Of a DNA stretch of 16,137 nt, positions 1-5,464 are shown piece after piece. Position 1 is the first letter of the stretch. Every line of letters starts with the position of its first letter. The translations under genes were made by a program, and so were the position numbers. The stretch is from Alphaproteobacteria bacterium (GTDB lineage Bacteria > Pseudomonadota > Alphaproteobacteria > Rickettsiales > UBA3002). The DNA lies in contig JAKFUW010000177.1 in the NCBI GenBank assembly GCA_021732545.1, positions 1 through 16,137 on the forward strand, in the 5' to 3' direction. The notes under the pieces were generated by a model. It was not told where the DNA came from. It searched no databases and saw nothing but the letters and a program-made list of their open reading frames with translations.

Positions 1-40
1 AGGACAAGGCGTTGCCGCCGATAATACGAATTTTATCCAT
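1..40 (-). CDS. murA: UDP-N-acetylglucosamine 1-carboxyvinyltransferase, N-terminal fragment
   Basis: Only the first 13 codons are inside the window; the gene continues past the left edge. They read MDKIRIIGGNALS, which matches the conserved start of MurA (family pattern M-D-K/R-I-x-I-x-G-G-N-x-L). MurA transfers enolpyruvate from PEP to UDP-GlcNAc in the cytoplasm, the first committed step of peptidoglycan synthesis. The ATG is at 40-38, 6 nt after the dcd stop on the same strand, so the two genes are probably co-transcribed. No clear Shine-Dalgarno sequence precedes the ATG. The call rests on 13 residues plus the reading direction, so it is likely but not certain. Confidence 0.75.
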   Translation of the reverse strand, partial: MDKIRIIGGNALS

Positions 41-46
41 GATGAT

Positions 47-610
47 TTATGCTTTTTCCACCTTCTGCAGCGTTACGCCCGTTTGCCCCATATATTTGCC
101 CTTGCGGTCGCCATACGATACTTCGCACAGCGAATCGCCTTTCAGGAACAAAAATTGGCAGGCACCCTCATTGGCATAAATTTTGGCAGGTAGCGGTGTG
201 GTGTTGGAAAATTCCAGCGTCACATGGCCTTCCCATTCGGGCTCCAAGGGCGTCACATTCACAATGATTCCGCAGCGCGCATAGGTCGATTTTCCTAAAC
301 AAATCACCAATACATCGCGCGGAATTCGGAAATATTCCACCGTGCGGGCCAGCGCAAAGGAATTAGGCGGAATGATGCACACATCGGTTTTGCGATCAAC
401 AAAGCTTTCCGTGGAGAAATTTTTGGGGTCCACAATCGCTGAATCGACATTGGTGAAAATCTTGAATTCATCGGCCACACGGGCGTCATAGCCATAAGAC
501 GATAATCCATAGGAAATCACCCCATCGCGTTTCATATTTTCAACGAACGGCTCAATCATCGCGTTTTGTTGCGAGCGTTCGCGGATCCAGTGGTCGGGCA
601 TGATGGACAT
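47..610 (-). CDS. dcd: dCTP deaminase
   Basis: This 187-residue cytoplasmic enzyme deaminates dCTP to dUTP, feeding dUMP and thymidylate synthesis. Visible family motifs are GKSTYARCG (residues 106-114), the substrate-binding loop equivalent to the RSSxAR segment of E. coli Dcd, and VTLEFSN (130-136), where E133 aligns with the catalytic glutamate. The C-terminal GKYMGQTGVT (171-180) is the trimer-interface and nucleotide-closing tail. Lys107 in place of the E. coli Arg is, to my knowledge, usual in alphaproteobacterial members. The length is normal for the family. The ATG at 610 is chosen over an in-frame ATG at 601 because AAAGG lies 6 nt upstream of it. It lies 143 nt downstream of the tRNA-Thr gene and 6 nt upstream of murA. 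Confidence 0.96.
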   Translation of the reverse strand: MSIMPDHWIRERSQQNAMIEPFVENMKRDGVISYGLSSYGYDARVADEFKIFTNVDSAIVDPKNFSTESFVDRKTDVCIIPPNSFALARTVEYFRIPRDVLVICLGKSTYARCGIIVNVTPLEPEWEGHVTLEFSNTTPLPAKIYANEGACQFLFLKGDSLCEVSYGDRKGKYMGQTGVTLQKVEKA

Positions 611-649
611 GAGATGCCTTTGAGTAGGTGGTTGCGGCAGTCCGCCGTC

Positions 650-681
650 GTCCGTGCTCCGCTCTACGAGCTACGCAGGAC
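650..681. repeat. Imperfect 32-nt palindrome between tRNA-Thr and dcd
   Basis: The outer tetramers GTCC (650-653) and GGAC (678-681) pair, as do TGC/GCA and GCTC/GAGC further in, giving an interrupted hairpin around a short loop. It lies in the transcribed spacer between the tRNA and dcd. It looks like a dispersed intergenic palindrome rather than a terminator, since no T-run follows on either strand. Confidence 0.5.
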
Positions 682-713
682 TATGGCGAGACACTGCTTT
701 GGCCTAACGGTTC

Positions 714-733
714 CGCGTGGCTTAAGCCCCGCG
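714..733. repeat. 20-nt palindrome around GGCTTAAGCC
   Basis: A perfect 10-bp palindrome GGCTTAAGCC (719-728) is flanked symmetrically by CGCG (714-717 and 730-733), with one mismatched pair between. It starts about 20 nt past the 3' CCA of the tRNA on the minus strand. A small GCCC-GTAA-GGGC hairpin (736-747) sits next to it. It could act in tRNA 3' processing or be a repeat remnant; there is no T-run to call it a terminator. Confidence 0.4.
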
Positions 734-753
734 AAGCCCGTAAGGGCAAAGCG

Positions 754-828
754 TGGTGCCGCTTGTCGGAATCGAACTGACGACCTACCGCTTACAAGGC
801 GGTTGCTCTACCCCTGAGCTAAAGCGGC
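754..828 (-). tRNA. tRNA-Thr (anticodon TGT)
   Basis: A complete 75-nt cloverleaf on the minus strand. The acceptor GCCGCTT (828-822) pairs perfectly with AAGCGGC (764-758), followed by discriminator A and an encoded CCA (756-754). The D-stem is GCTC/GAGC. The anticodon arm is ACCGC, loop CTTGTAA, GCGGT, which puts TGT at 796-794. The T-arm is GTCAG, TTCGATT, CCGAC, with one A-C mismatch at the fourth pair (778 with 768). TGT reads ACA and, with wobble, other threonine codons. The gene lies upstream of dcd in the same direction. Confidence 0.96.
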
Positions 829-840
829 ACATGGATTCAT

Positions 841-869
841 CTTTTAGACAAGACCGCCCAAGCCTGCAA
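841..869 (-). promoter_or_regulatory. Weak candidate promoter for tRNA-Thr
   Basis: On the minus strand TTGCAG (869-864) and TAAAAG (846-841) are separated by 17 bp, and the second box ends 12 nt before the mature tRNA 5' end. That spacing fits a short-leader tRNA promoter, but the boxes match consensus only 3/6 and 4/6. Confidence 0.3.
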
Positions 870-996
870 GTATTTAGAGAGTGAATCGATTAAATATGAT
901 AAACTTAAGGCTGTTGAACAATAGAGGTTCAACCATGTATGTTGTTACCCCCCCCGCATATTATAGCTTGTCATCCCCGCGCAGGCGAATCTTTTG

Positions 997-1147
997 CTAG
1001 GCACTGTTAGCTAATTCTACTATGACTTGCTACAAATAGCAGCTTTTCAATCTTGCGTTGCTCATGTACCTAAAAGTACACTGCGCTACGGGTCTTGAAA
1101 ACCCGCTATTTTCGCTTCGTCCTAGCGAATTAGCTAACAGTGCCTAG
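997..1147. repeat. 151-nt fold-back element with 21-bp perfect terminal inverted repeats
   Basis: The 21 bases at 997-1017 are the exact reverse complement of 1127-1147. The interior also pairs in register almost to the centre: AAATAGC with GCTATTT, TTTTCAA with TTGAAAA, and GTAC (1066-1069) with GTAC (1076-1079) around a 6-nt loop. The whole element is therefore one long, nearly symmetrical hairpin centred at about 1072. It has no coding capacity and I see no target-site duplication. It may be a MITE-like or palindromic dispersed element, or a structured RNA if transcribed. It occupies much of the gene-free stretch 829-1314. Confidence 0.8.
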
Positions 1148-1148
1148 T

Positions 1149-1217
1149 CCGTCGTCATCCCGAAAGGCGCAGCCTGAGGGATCTCTCTAAGGCTTAACGC
1201 CTTGCTCAAAATGACGG
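1149..1217. repeat. GTCATCCC-type dispersed repeat
   Basis: The segment begins with CGTCATCCCG and ends with AAAATGACGG. CGTCAT (1153-1158) pairs with ATGACG (1211-1216), and an internal AAGGC/GCCTT hairpin lies at 1189-1203. A related start (GTCATCCCCGCGCAGGCG, 970-987) lies on the other side of the fold-back element. Repeats of this GTCATCCC...GGATCT pattern are common between genes in many proteobacteria. Confidence 0.5.
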
Positions 1218-1230
1218 AGCATTTCGCCGA

Positions 1231-1248
1231 TTGTCACAAAACTGTCAT
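1231..1248 (+). promoter_or_regulatory. Candidate Pho box (PhoB binding site)
   Basis: The site reads TTGTCAC-AAAA-CTGTCAT: two 7-nt direct repeats separated by 4 A residues, the architecture of a PhoB box (consensus CTGTCAT-N4-CTGTCAT). A TATACT -10-like box follows at 1271-1276, with no good -35, as expected for an activator-dependent promoter. The 22 nt from box to -10 is longer than the usual ~11 nt. A very degenerate third half-site in the next register (1253-1259) would restore that spacing, but it matches poorly. Confidence 0.45.
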
Positions 1249-1314
1249 ACAACTAGTGCATGAATTGCCTTATACTATGTAGGAAAAAGGAATTTTGAAC
1301 ACACGAGGCATTAA

Positions 1315-3237
1315 ATGACTTTACGCGATAGCAATGGGCGCCCGCCGCGCCAACCGCGACCGGTACATCCGCGTGCAACAGGTTATGTGGATGATGGAAT
1401 TCAGCGCCCTACCCCTGGACGTACCACAGGTAATGTATCTAACCGCGATCTTGGCCGCGTTGAGCGCTATGTACAGCCAAAGGCTGAGACTTACAGAGGT
1501 GGCTATGGGCATGGTCGTCATTCAGATAGATATGGCGGTGATTTTGGTGGCGGCTGGGGAGGTGCTTACAACGGTGGTGGTAATGATTGGGGCGGAAGTG
1601 TCGATATACCTTTTGTAGGAAGGGTAAGAATAAGTGAGCGAGGTGTGCAGATTAGTGGCGGCCGCCACGGCCACGGTCGAGGTAATTTTCGCGAATCTTC
1701 AAGTCACGCCAGAGAAGGTGGTATCAATTGGAAACCACGGGGAACTGATATTGAAGGGACACGTGGACCGGGATTCTTTGCCAACTTGGATGGCCACGGA
1801 AGTCGCACCCTCCATCTTGGTAGTGGCAGTAAGCCAGATCGTGATAAGCTAGCTTATTTTCGCGAACACGGTAACACCCGTGGTTATAAGCAACGTGATG
1901 GTTATTCACCCCCTTCACGCTATTGGGATGATAGCTATGATGACCGCCGTTATGAAGAGGAAAGACCCGCACCTCGCCGCGAGCCAGAGAGTTCTCGCGG
2001 TCGGCTTGACCCTCATTATCGTGATCAATCCAACAGCCTCACTATCAATGAAATGCAAGCACGGTTAAAGGATGTGAAAGATCTGAGAGATACGCGAGAT
2101 GGCCCTGTTATTATCATGGATGATGGCTCTGCGCGCTGGTTGGTGATGAACAACCGTGACCGCACCATCGCCACGAATGGTCACGCGATTGAGCGCGCCC
2201 GTGAGCTGATTGCAGGAAAAGCACGCCCCGCGCCACGCGCTGATGTACCTATGCGCCCTATTGCCGGTGACGAAAGACAGGCGCCGTCTGTGGTTGCAGA
2301 TGCAAATGGCGTGTTGTCCGCTCAACAAATCGAGCAAATAGCTCGGAATGGTATTGATATTCGTGAATTTCGTCAACTTTTGGAAGCGAATGTGGGCCCT
2401 AATGAGCCTCTTTTTACTCCCGAAGGCCTTGAAGCGCTTAAACGTGAAGTTGCAAACGGCAAGCTGACTTCATTAGCTAAAACATTAGCCGAAGTAACAG
2501 GAAAACCTCAATTTGAGATTCCACTGGTTAAGGATGGCAGACTCGTTAAAGGCGAAGCAGCACTCAGTCCATTTTTGGCGGCCATTGAAGAAAAGCACGC
2601 AAAACCCAATCCCGCTGCGCCCGCCGCACCGGCTCCTGCTTTGAAACCCGATGACTCTACAAAAGTAAGAACAGAACTTGATGCCATACAAGCCGCTATA
2701 GAACCATTAAGACCTGATCAGAATGAGGCGCTTGCTGCCATGTTAGCAAAAGCCAAAACTGCAAAAAGTTGGAGTGAAGTTCACACTATTGAAGCATCCC
2801 TTAAAGCAGGCACTGATTTTGTCATTGAAGGTGGAAATAATCCTCGGTCTGTAAAGCTTGGCGCTGATGGTGTGGCGGCAGTGAAGGATGCTTACAAGAA
2901 AATTACGGAACATGTGTTTAGTGTAGGTGCTGACGGTAAAACAGCGCGTTATAAACCGGAGATGAAAAATGCTTTTTTTGAACTAATGGCAACAAAATTG
3001 ACGAAATTGAAAACACCCGCATCATTTCAAGATCCTTCCGCCGCTGCCGCCGCTGGGGTGCTGATCAAGCTTGCATTTAGATCTGATGATGCGGCACCAC
3101 CTACCTACAAGCTGGCCAACGCTGGCGATGTTGCAAAAGCGTTGTTGCCGTTAGCAATGAGGGATACTGCTGCCGTGGATACGCCCAACCATACGCAAGC
3201 GCCACAGCCTGTTCTTAATAAATCGATTGAAGTGTAG
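1315..3237 (+). CDS. Unrecognised 640-residue protein with Gly/Arg/Tyr-rich N-terminus
   Basis: I do not recognise a family. Residues 1-60 are Arg/Pro-rich. Residues 60-95 are Gly/Tyr/His/Trp-rich and look disordered. A short beta-like segment (95-115, DIPFVGRVRISERGVQI) follows, then a second Gly/His/Arg tract (115-175) and a strongly charged Arg/Glu/Asp/Tyr stretch (195-240). Residues 240-300 look folded (LTINEMQARL, then GPVIIMDDGSARWLVMNN). Residues 330-430 and 450-615 look mainly helical, joined by an Ala/Pro linker (431-445). There is no cysteine, no signal peptide and no membrane segment. The ATG at 1315 is supported by ACGAGG 6 nt upstream. A candidate Pho box and a TATACT box precede it. 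The order of regions suggests a disordered, possibly nucleic-acid- or surface-binding head on a helical body; that is inference only. Confidence 0.85.
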   Translation: MTLRDSNGRPPRQPRPVHPRATGYVDDGIQRPTPGRTTGNVSNRDLGRVERYVQPKAETYRGGYGHGRHSDRYGGDFGGGWGGAYNGGGNDWGGSVDIPFVGRVRISERGVQISGGRHGHGRGNFRESSSHAREGGINWKPRGTDIEGTRGPGFFANLDGHGSRTLHLGSGSKPDRDKLAYFREHGNTRGYKQRDGYSPPSRYWDDSYDDRRYEEERPAPRREPESSRGRLDPHYRDQSNSLTINEMQARLKDVKDLRDTRDGPVIIMDDGSARWLVMNNRDRTIATNGHAIERARELIAGKARPAPRADVPMRPIAGDERQAPSVVADANGVLSAQQIEQIARNGIDIREFRQLLEANVGPNEPLFTPEGLEALKREVANGKLTSLAKTLAEVTGKPQFEIPLVKDGRLVKGEAALSPFLAAIEEKHAKPNPAAPAAPAPALKPDDSTKVRTELDAIQAAIEPLRPDQNEALAAMLAKAKTAKSWSEVHTIEASLKAGTDFVIEGGNNPRSVKLGADGVAAVKDAYKKITEHVFSVGADGKTARYKPEMKNAFFELMATKLTKLKTPASFQDPSAAAAAGVLIKLAFRSDDAAPPTYKLANAGDVAKALLPLAMRDTAAVDTPNHTQAPQPVLNKSIEV

Positions 3238-3308
3238 TTCATTCCTCTTTGTATTCCCGCGAAGTGGGCATACAGGCCGATCAGCCCGTCAAACAATGCA
3301 CGCTCTGC

Positions 3309-3366
3309 GCTTATTATAAGCTGTCACCCCGCACTCGTTGCGCCCGTCATAAAGACGGGGTGACAG
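3309..3366. repeat. Composite hairpin region between convergent genes
   Basis: CTGTCACCCC (3321-3330) and GGGGTGACAG (3357-3366) form a perfect 10-bp inverted repeat. A competing CCCGTC/GACGGG hairpin (3343-3359) lies inside it, and a 13-nt GCTTAT-T-ATAAGC palindrome (3309-3321) abuts it. It sits between the 3' ends of the 640-residue gene and cca, so it could work as a bidirectional terminator, but neither strand has a clear T-run. It resembles other dispersed palindromes in this window. Confidence 0.5.
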
Positions 3367-3412
3367 TCTTGGGAATTTTAAAGTGAAACGGCTAAACCGA
3401 AGTCGTTGATTA

Positions 3413-4651
3413 TCAATCATTCAGCCTCTTCGCTCGTTCTAACAACGCTGCGCGGGTCGGCTGATATCCCTGCTCGCTCCACCAGTCTTCGAGTGTTTTT
3501 AAGGCCGCGCCGAGCCCCGCGCCTTGCGCGAAACCAAGCGATAATAAATCTGCACCGTTGATTGGGAACTCAGGCACTGCCTGTTGCTCAAGCGTCGCGT
3601 CAAACGCGGTGTATGTTTCGAGCGAAAGTGCCTGCATCGCGGCATCCCGCAGCCACAATGTGCGTGCCGATTCGCGGCCATGGTTGCGGATGAGTGCGAT
3701 GGGGTCATCCGTTTTTAATAGAGGTGTTTGCAGATAGAGCGCGAGGGTTGCGCGGTGTTTGCGTGAAGCGATCCTGCGGTCAAGCAGCCCCCCACCCATC
3801 CTCCCCCCGCTAGCAGGGGGAGGAGAAGAAGGGTTGTCGCAAGCGGGGGATGAAGGAATCATAAGGGCCAGGCGTAGCAATGGATTGATTATATTTTTTT
3901 CTAATGCTAGCAGGTGATGCAGCGCAGGTGTGGGTGCAAGATTTTCGCCAAAGACATGGCGTGCCACATTGCATTGCGCCATCGCATCCAGTGCTGCAAT
4001 CGGGTTGGGTGCGGAAAGTAAGCGCAGCATCTCGTGCAGGATTCGCTCGCCTGATAAATCATCGATCATCGCAGCTAAATCGTGGCAGGCCGCCATTGCG
4101 GCTGGGTCAATTTCGGTGCGGCCATGGGTGGCGTTGAAACGGAAAAAGCGCAACATCCGCAAGCCATCTTCGCGGATCCGATCCTGCGCGTTGCCGATGA
4201 AAATCACTCGCCCGTTTTGAGCATCTGCCACGCCATCATAAAAATCGGTGACGGTGCCATGGCTGTCGCAATAAAGCGCGTTCATGGTGAAATCGCGCCG
4301 CTTGGCATCCTCACGCCAATCATCGGTGAATTCGACGATGGCGTGGCGACCATCGCACGATGTATCGTTGCGCAAGGTGGTGATTTCAAACGGGCGACCG
4401 TTAATGATCGCGGTGATGGTGCCATGCTCGATGCCTGTTGGGATAGAACGGATGTTAGCGTTTGTAAGCAGCGCTTGCACCGCATCGGGCGTGCTGGGTG
4501 TCGCCAGATCGATATCGTGTATCGCGCGGTTTAAGATCGCATCGCGCACGCAGCCACCCACACAGCGCAACGGCGCATGGGCGGCATCGAACGCGGCAAA
4601 AAGTTGGCGCAAGGCCGGCTCACGCAACCAGTCTGTGTTGGGCAGCTGCAT
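3413..4651 (-). CDS. cca: CCA-adding tRNA nucleotidyltransferase (class II, poly(A) polymerase family)
   Basis: This cytoplasmic enzyme adds or repairs the 3' CCA of tRNAs from CTP and ATP; the family also includes poly(A) polymerases. Numbering from the ATG at 4651, the nucleotidyltransferase head shows GGCVRD (32-37), the metal-binding DID (46-48), a nucleotide-selecting RRDFTMNAL (118-126) and REDGLRMLRFFRF (160-172). The body and tail are alpha-helical. Residues 273-289 are a Pro/Gly-rich insert (core PPPASGGRMGGG) encoded by a G/C-rich palindromic repeat. The frame could also open at TTG 4654, but the ATG overlaps the upstream stop in a TGATG arrangement, a usual sign of translational coupling. 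It is the last gene of the brnT-brnA-DUF6111-cca chain. The genome encodes CCA in its tRNA-Thr gene, so repair may be the main role; PcnB-like activity cannot be excluded. Confidence 0.9.
   Translation of the reverse strand: MQLPNTDWLREPALRQLFAAFDAAHAPLRCVGGCVRDAILNRAIHDIDLATPSTPDAVQALLTNANIRSIPTGIEHGTITAIINGRPFEITTLRNDTSCDGRHAIVEFTDDWREDAKRRDFTMNALYCDSHGTVTDFYDGVADAQNGRVIFIGNAQDRIREDGLRMLRFFRFNATHGRTEIDPAAMAACHDLAAMIDDLSGERILHEMLRLLSAPNPIAALDAMAQCNVARHVFGENLAPTPALHHLLALEKNIINPLLRLALMIPSSPACDNPSSPPPASGGRMGGGLLDRRIASRKHRATLALYLQTPLLKTDDPIALIRNHGRESARTLWLRDAAMQALSLETYTAFDATLEQQAVPEFPINGADLLSLGFAQGAGLGAALKTLEDWWSEQGYQPTRAALLERAKRLND
3788..3834. repeat. G/C-rich palindromic repeat inserted in frame within cca
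   Basis: The palindrome has arms of C-runs and G-runs (CCTCCCCCC at 3800-3808, AGGGGGAGG at 3815-3823) around GCTAGC, with CCCACCC on one flank. This composition is very unlike the surrounding cca sequence. The pattern matches a type of dispersed palindrome (CCCTCCCCC...GGGGGAGG...GGTGGGG) that is common between bacterial genes. In the cca frame it reads NPSSPPPASGGRMGGGL. In-frame repeats of this kind recall the Rickettsia palindromic elements found inside proteins. Confidence 0.7.
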
Positions 4652-4923
4652 CAATTGAGGATTCCGTCAACCAGCTTGCCATCTTCAAAGCGCGCAGGCT
4701 GATAATGCGGATCGGTGTTGGATTCGGATTCAAGCGCAAGCAGTGCAAAGCACCCTACCATCACGCTAAGGCTCATGCACGCCACCCACAACCCACGGCC
4801 ATCGGTCCAGGAAGGGGGCATGGCACCGGATTTCACCGCTTGCCGCCGCCGCCAGATCATCCATATCGCATACAGCGCCATGGGAACGAGTGCTGGCCAG
4901 AATTTGATGAGGAAGGTGATCAT
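4651..4923 (-). CDS. Small membrane protein, DUF6111-like
   Basis: A 90-residue protein with two predicted membrane helices: residues 3-24 (FLIKFWPALVPMALYAIWMI), followed by the basic stop-transfer WRRRQ, and residues 45-64 (GLWVACMSLSVMVGCFALLA). The tail YQPARFEDGKLVDGILN resembles the conserved end of DUF6111 proteins, small alphaproteobacterial inner-membrane proteins that I recall being encoded next to cca; their function is unknown. The gene overlaps brnA by 4 nt (ATGA) and touches cca through TGATG, so it is translated from the same mRNA. The family call is from memory of the tail and context, not from a search. Confidence 0.8.
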   Translation of the reverse strand: MITFLIKFWPALVPMALYAIWMIWRRRQAVKSGAMPPSWTDGRGLWVACMSLSVMVGCFALLALESESNTDPHYQPARFEDGKLVDGILN

Positions 4924-5168
4924 TTGGGCATATGCTCGCGCAATAAGGCGTTGATGCGTGTTTGCCAGCCCGCGCCGGATTGTTTGAAAGCGCTTAGCAC
5001 ATCGGGGTCAATGCGCAGTGTGGTTTTCATTTTGGGTTGGTCAACCGGTGGGCGGCCTAATCGTTTGATTGCTTGCTGCGCGTCACTAGGCAGATTGTGA
5101 GAACCGCGCGACCACTCCAACCCTTTCATTTGGGCATTTGATAAAGATTTATGTGGATCTGGTTTCAT
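4920..5168 (-). CDS. brnA: BrnA-type antitoxin
   Basis: This 82-residue protein has the BrnA signature: GRPPVDQPK (residues 38-46), the ribbon strand MKTTLRIDPDVLSAFK (47-62), then GWQTRINALLREH (67-79). BrnA is a ribbon-helix-helix DNA-binding antitoxin. It binds and neutralises BrnT, and the complex represses its own promoter. The ATG at 5168 is supported by AAAGGAA about 5 nt upstream, inside the end of brnT; the genes overlap by 20 nt. That good ribosome site fits the need for antitoxin excess. The N-terminal 35 residues form a linker-like region before the DNA-binding part. Its stop overlaps the next gene start by ATGA, joining the antitoxin to DUF6111-cca. Confidence 0.92.
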   Translation of the reverse strand: MKPDPHKSLSNAQMKGLEWSRGSHNLPSDAQQAIKRLGRPPVDQPKMKTTLRIDPDVLSAFKQSGAGWQTRINALLREHMPK

Positions 5169-5421
5169 AAAATTTCCTTTCTCTTGCGTTGGCTTTACGA
5201 AAACTAATTGGCCTTAGCGTATCATCGCGTACTGTCCATACCAAAACATGAAGCCGTGAATGGACCAAGCCGTAGCTGATAAAACGCTGTTCCCCATAAT
5301 CATAGCGGGTATCTTCAGCGGTGATGGCGCTCTCCCAGTCAAAAGACAAGACATGCTCAAAGCCGATGTTGTGCTTGGCACTATTTTTTTGATTTTTGTG
5401 TTCATCAAATGCCTCACCCAT
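5149..5421 (-). CDS. brnT: BrnT-type ribonuclease toxin
   Basis: This 90-residue protein matches the BrnT family: FDEHKNQKNSAKHNIGFEHV (residues 5-24) corresponds to the usual FEWDxxKxxxNxxKHGIxFE start, followed by YDYGEQRFISYGLV (40-53), LHVLVWTVRDDTLRPIS (57-73) and the basic end RKANARERKFYE (75-86). BrnT has a RelE-like fold and cleaves RNA to stop growth; BrnA is its cognate antitoxin and follows directly, with a 20-nt overlap. No ribosome binding site precedes the ATG. Instead a good promoter ends 6 nt upstream, which predicts a leaderless message. The ATG position agrees with the usual BrnT start. The protein looks intact. Confidence 0.92.
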   Translation of the reverse strand: MGEAFDEHKNQKNSAKHNIGFEHVLSFDWESAITAEDTRYDYGEQRFISYGLVHSRLHVLVWTVRDDTLRPISFRKANARERKFYETRST

Positions 5422-5427
5422 TGATTA

Positions 5428-5456
5428 ATTGTACCGACAAAAAATCGAATCGTCAA
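5428..5456 (-). promoter_or_regulatory. Sigma70-type promoter for brnT-brnA operon
   Basis: On the minus strand TTGACG (5456-5451) and TACAAT (5433-5428) are separated by exactly 17 bp; both boxes match consensus at 5 of 6 positions. The -10 ends 6 nt before the brnT ATG (5421), so transcription should begin at or next to the A of the start codon. The BrnA operator is expected to overlap this region, but I see no clear inverted repeat for it. Confidence 0.7.
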
Positions 5457-5464
5457 GCATGGCT

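Noticed and set aside
566..817. 83-residue plus-strand frame across the tRNA gene
   Set aside because: It runs through the antisense of tRNA-Thr and the palindromic spacer; its end is a well-known spurious peptide made by reading a tRNA backwards.
997..1147. Insertion sequence with a transposase
   Set aside because: The element has inverted ends but no coding capacity and no visible target duplication.
3321..3366. Standard Rho-independent terminator between the 640-residue gene and cca
   Set aside because: The hairpin is good but no T-run follows on either strand, so it is listed as a repeat only.
4652..4654. TTG as the start of cca
   Set aside because: The next codon is an ATG coupled to the upstream stop in TGATG, the more usual start.
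4498..5100. 200-residue plus-strand reading frame
   Set aside because: It lies opposite cca, the DUF6111-like gene and brnA, all well supported; its composition (His, Pro, Arg) is that of a shadow.
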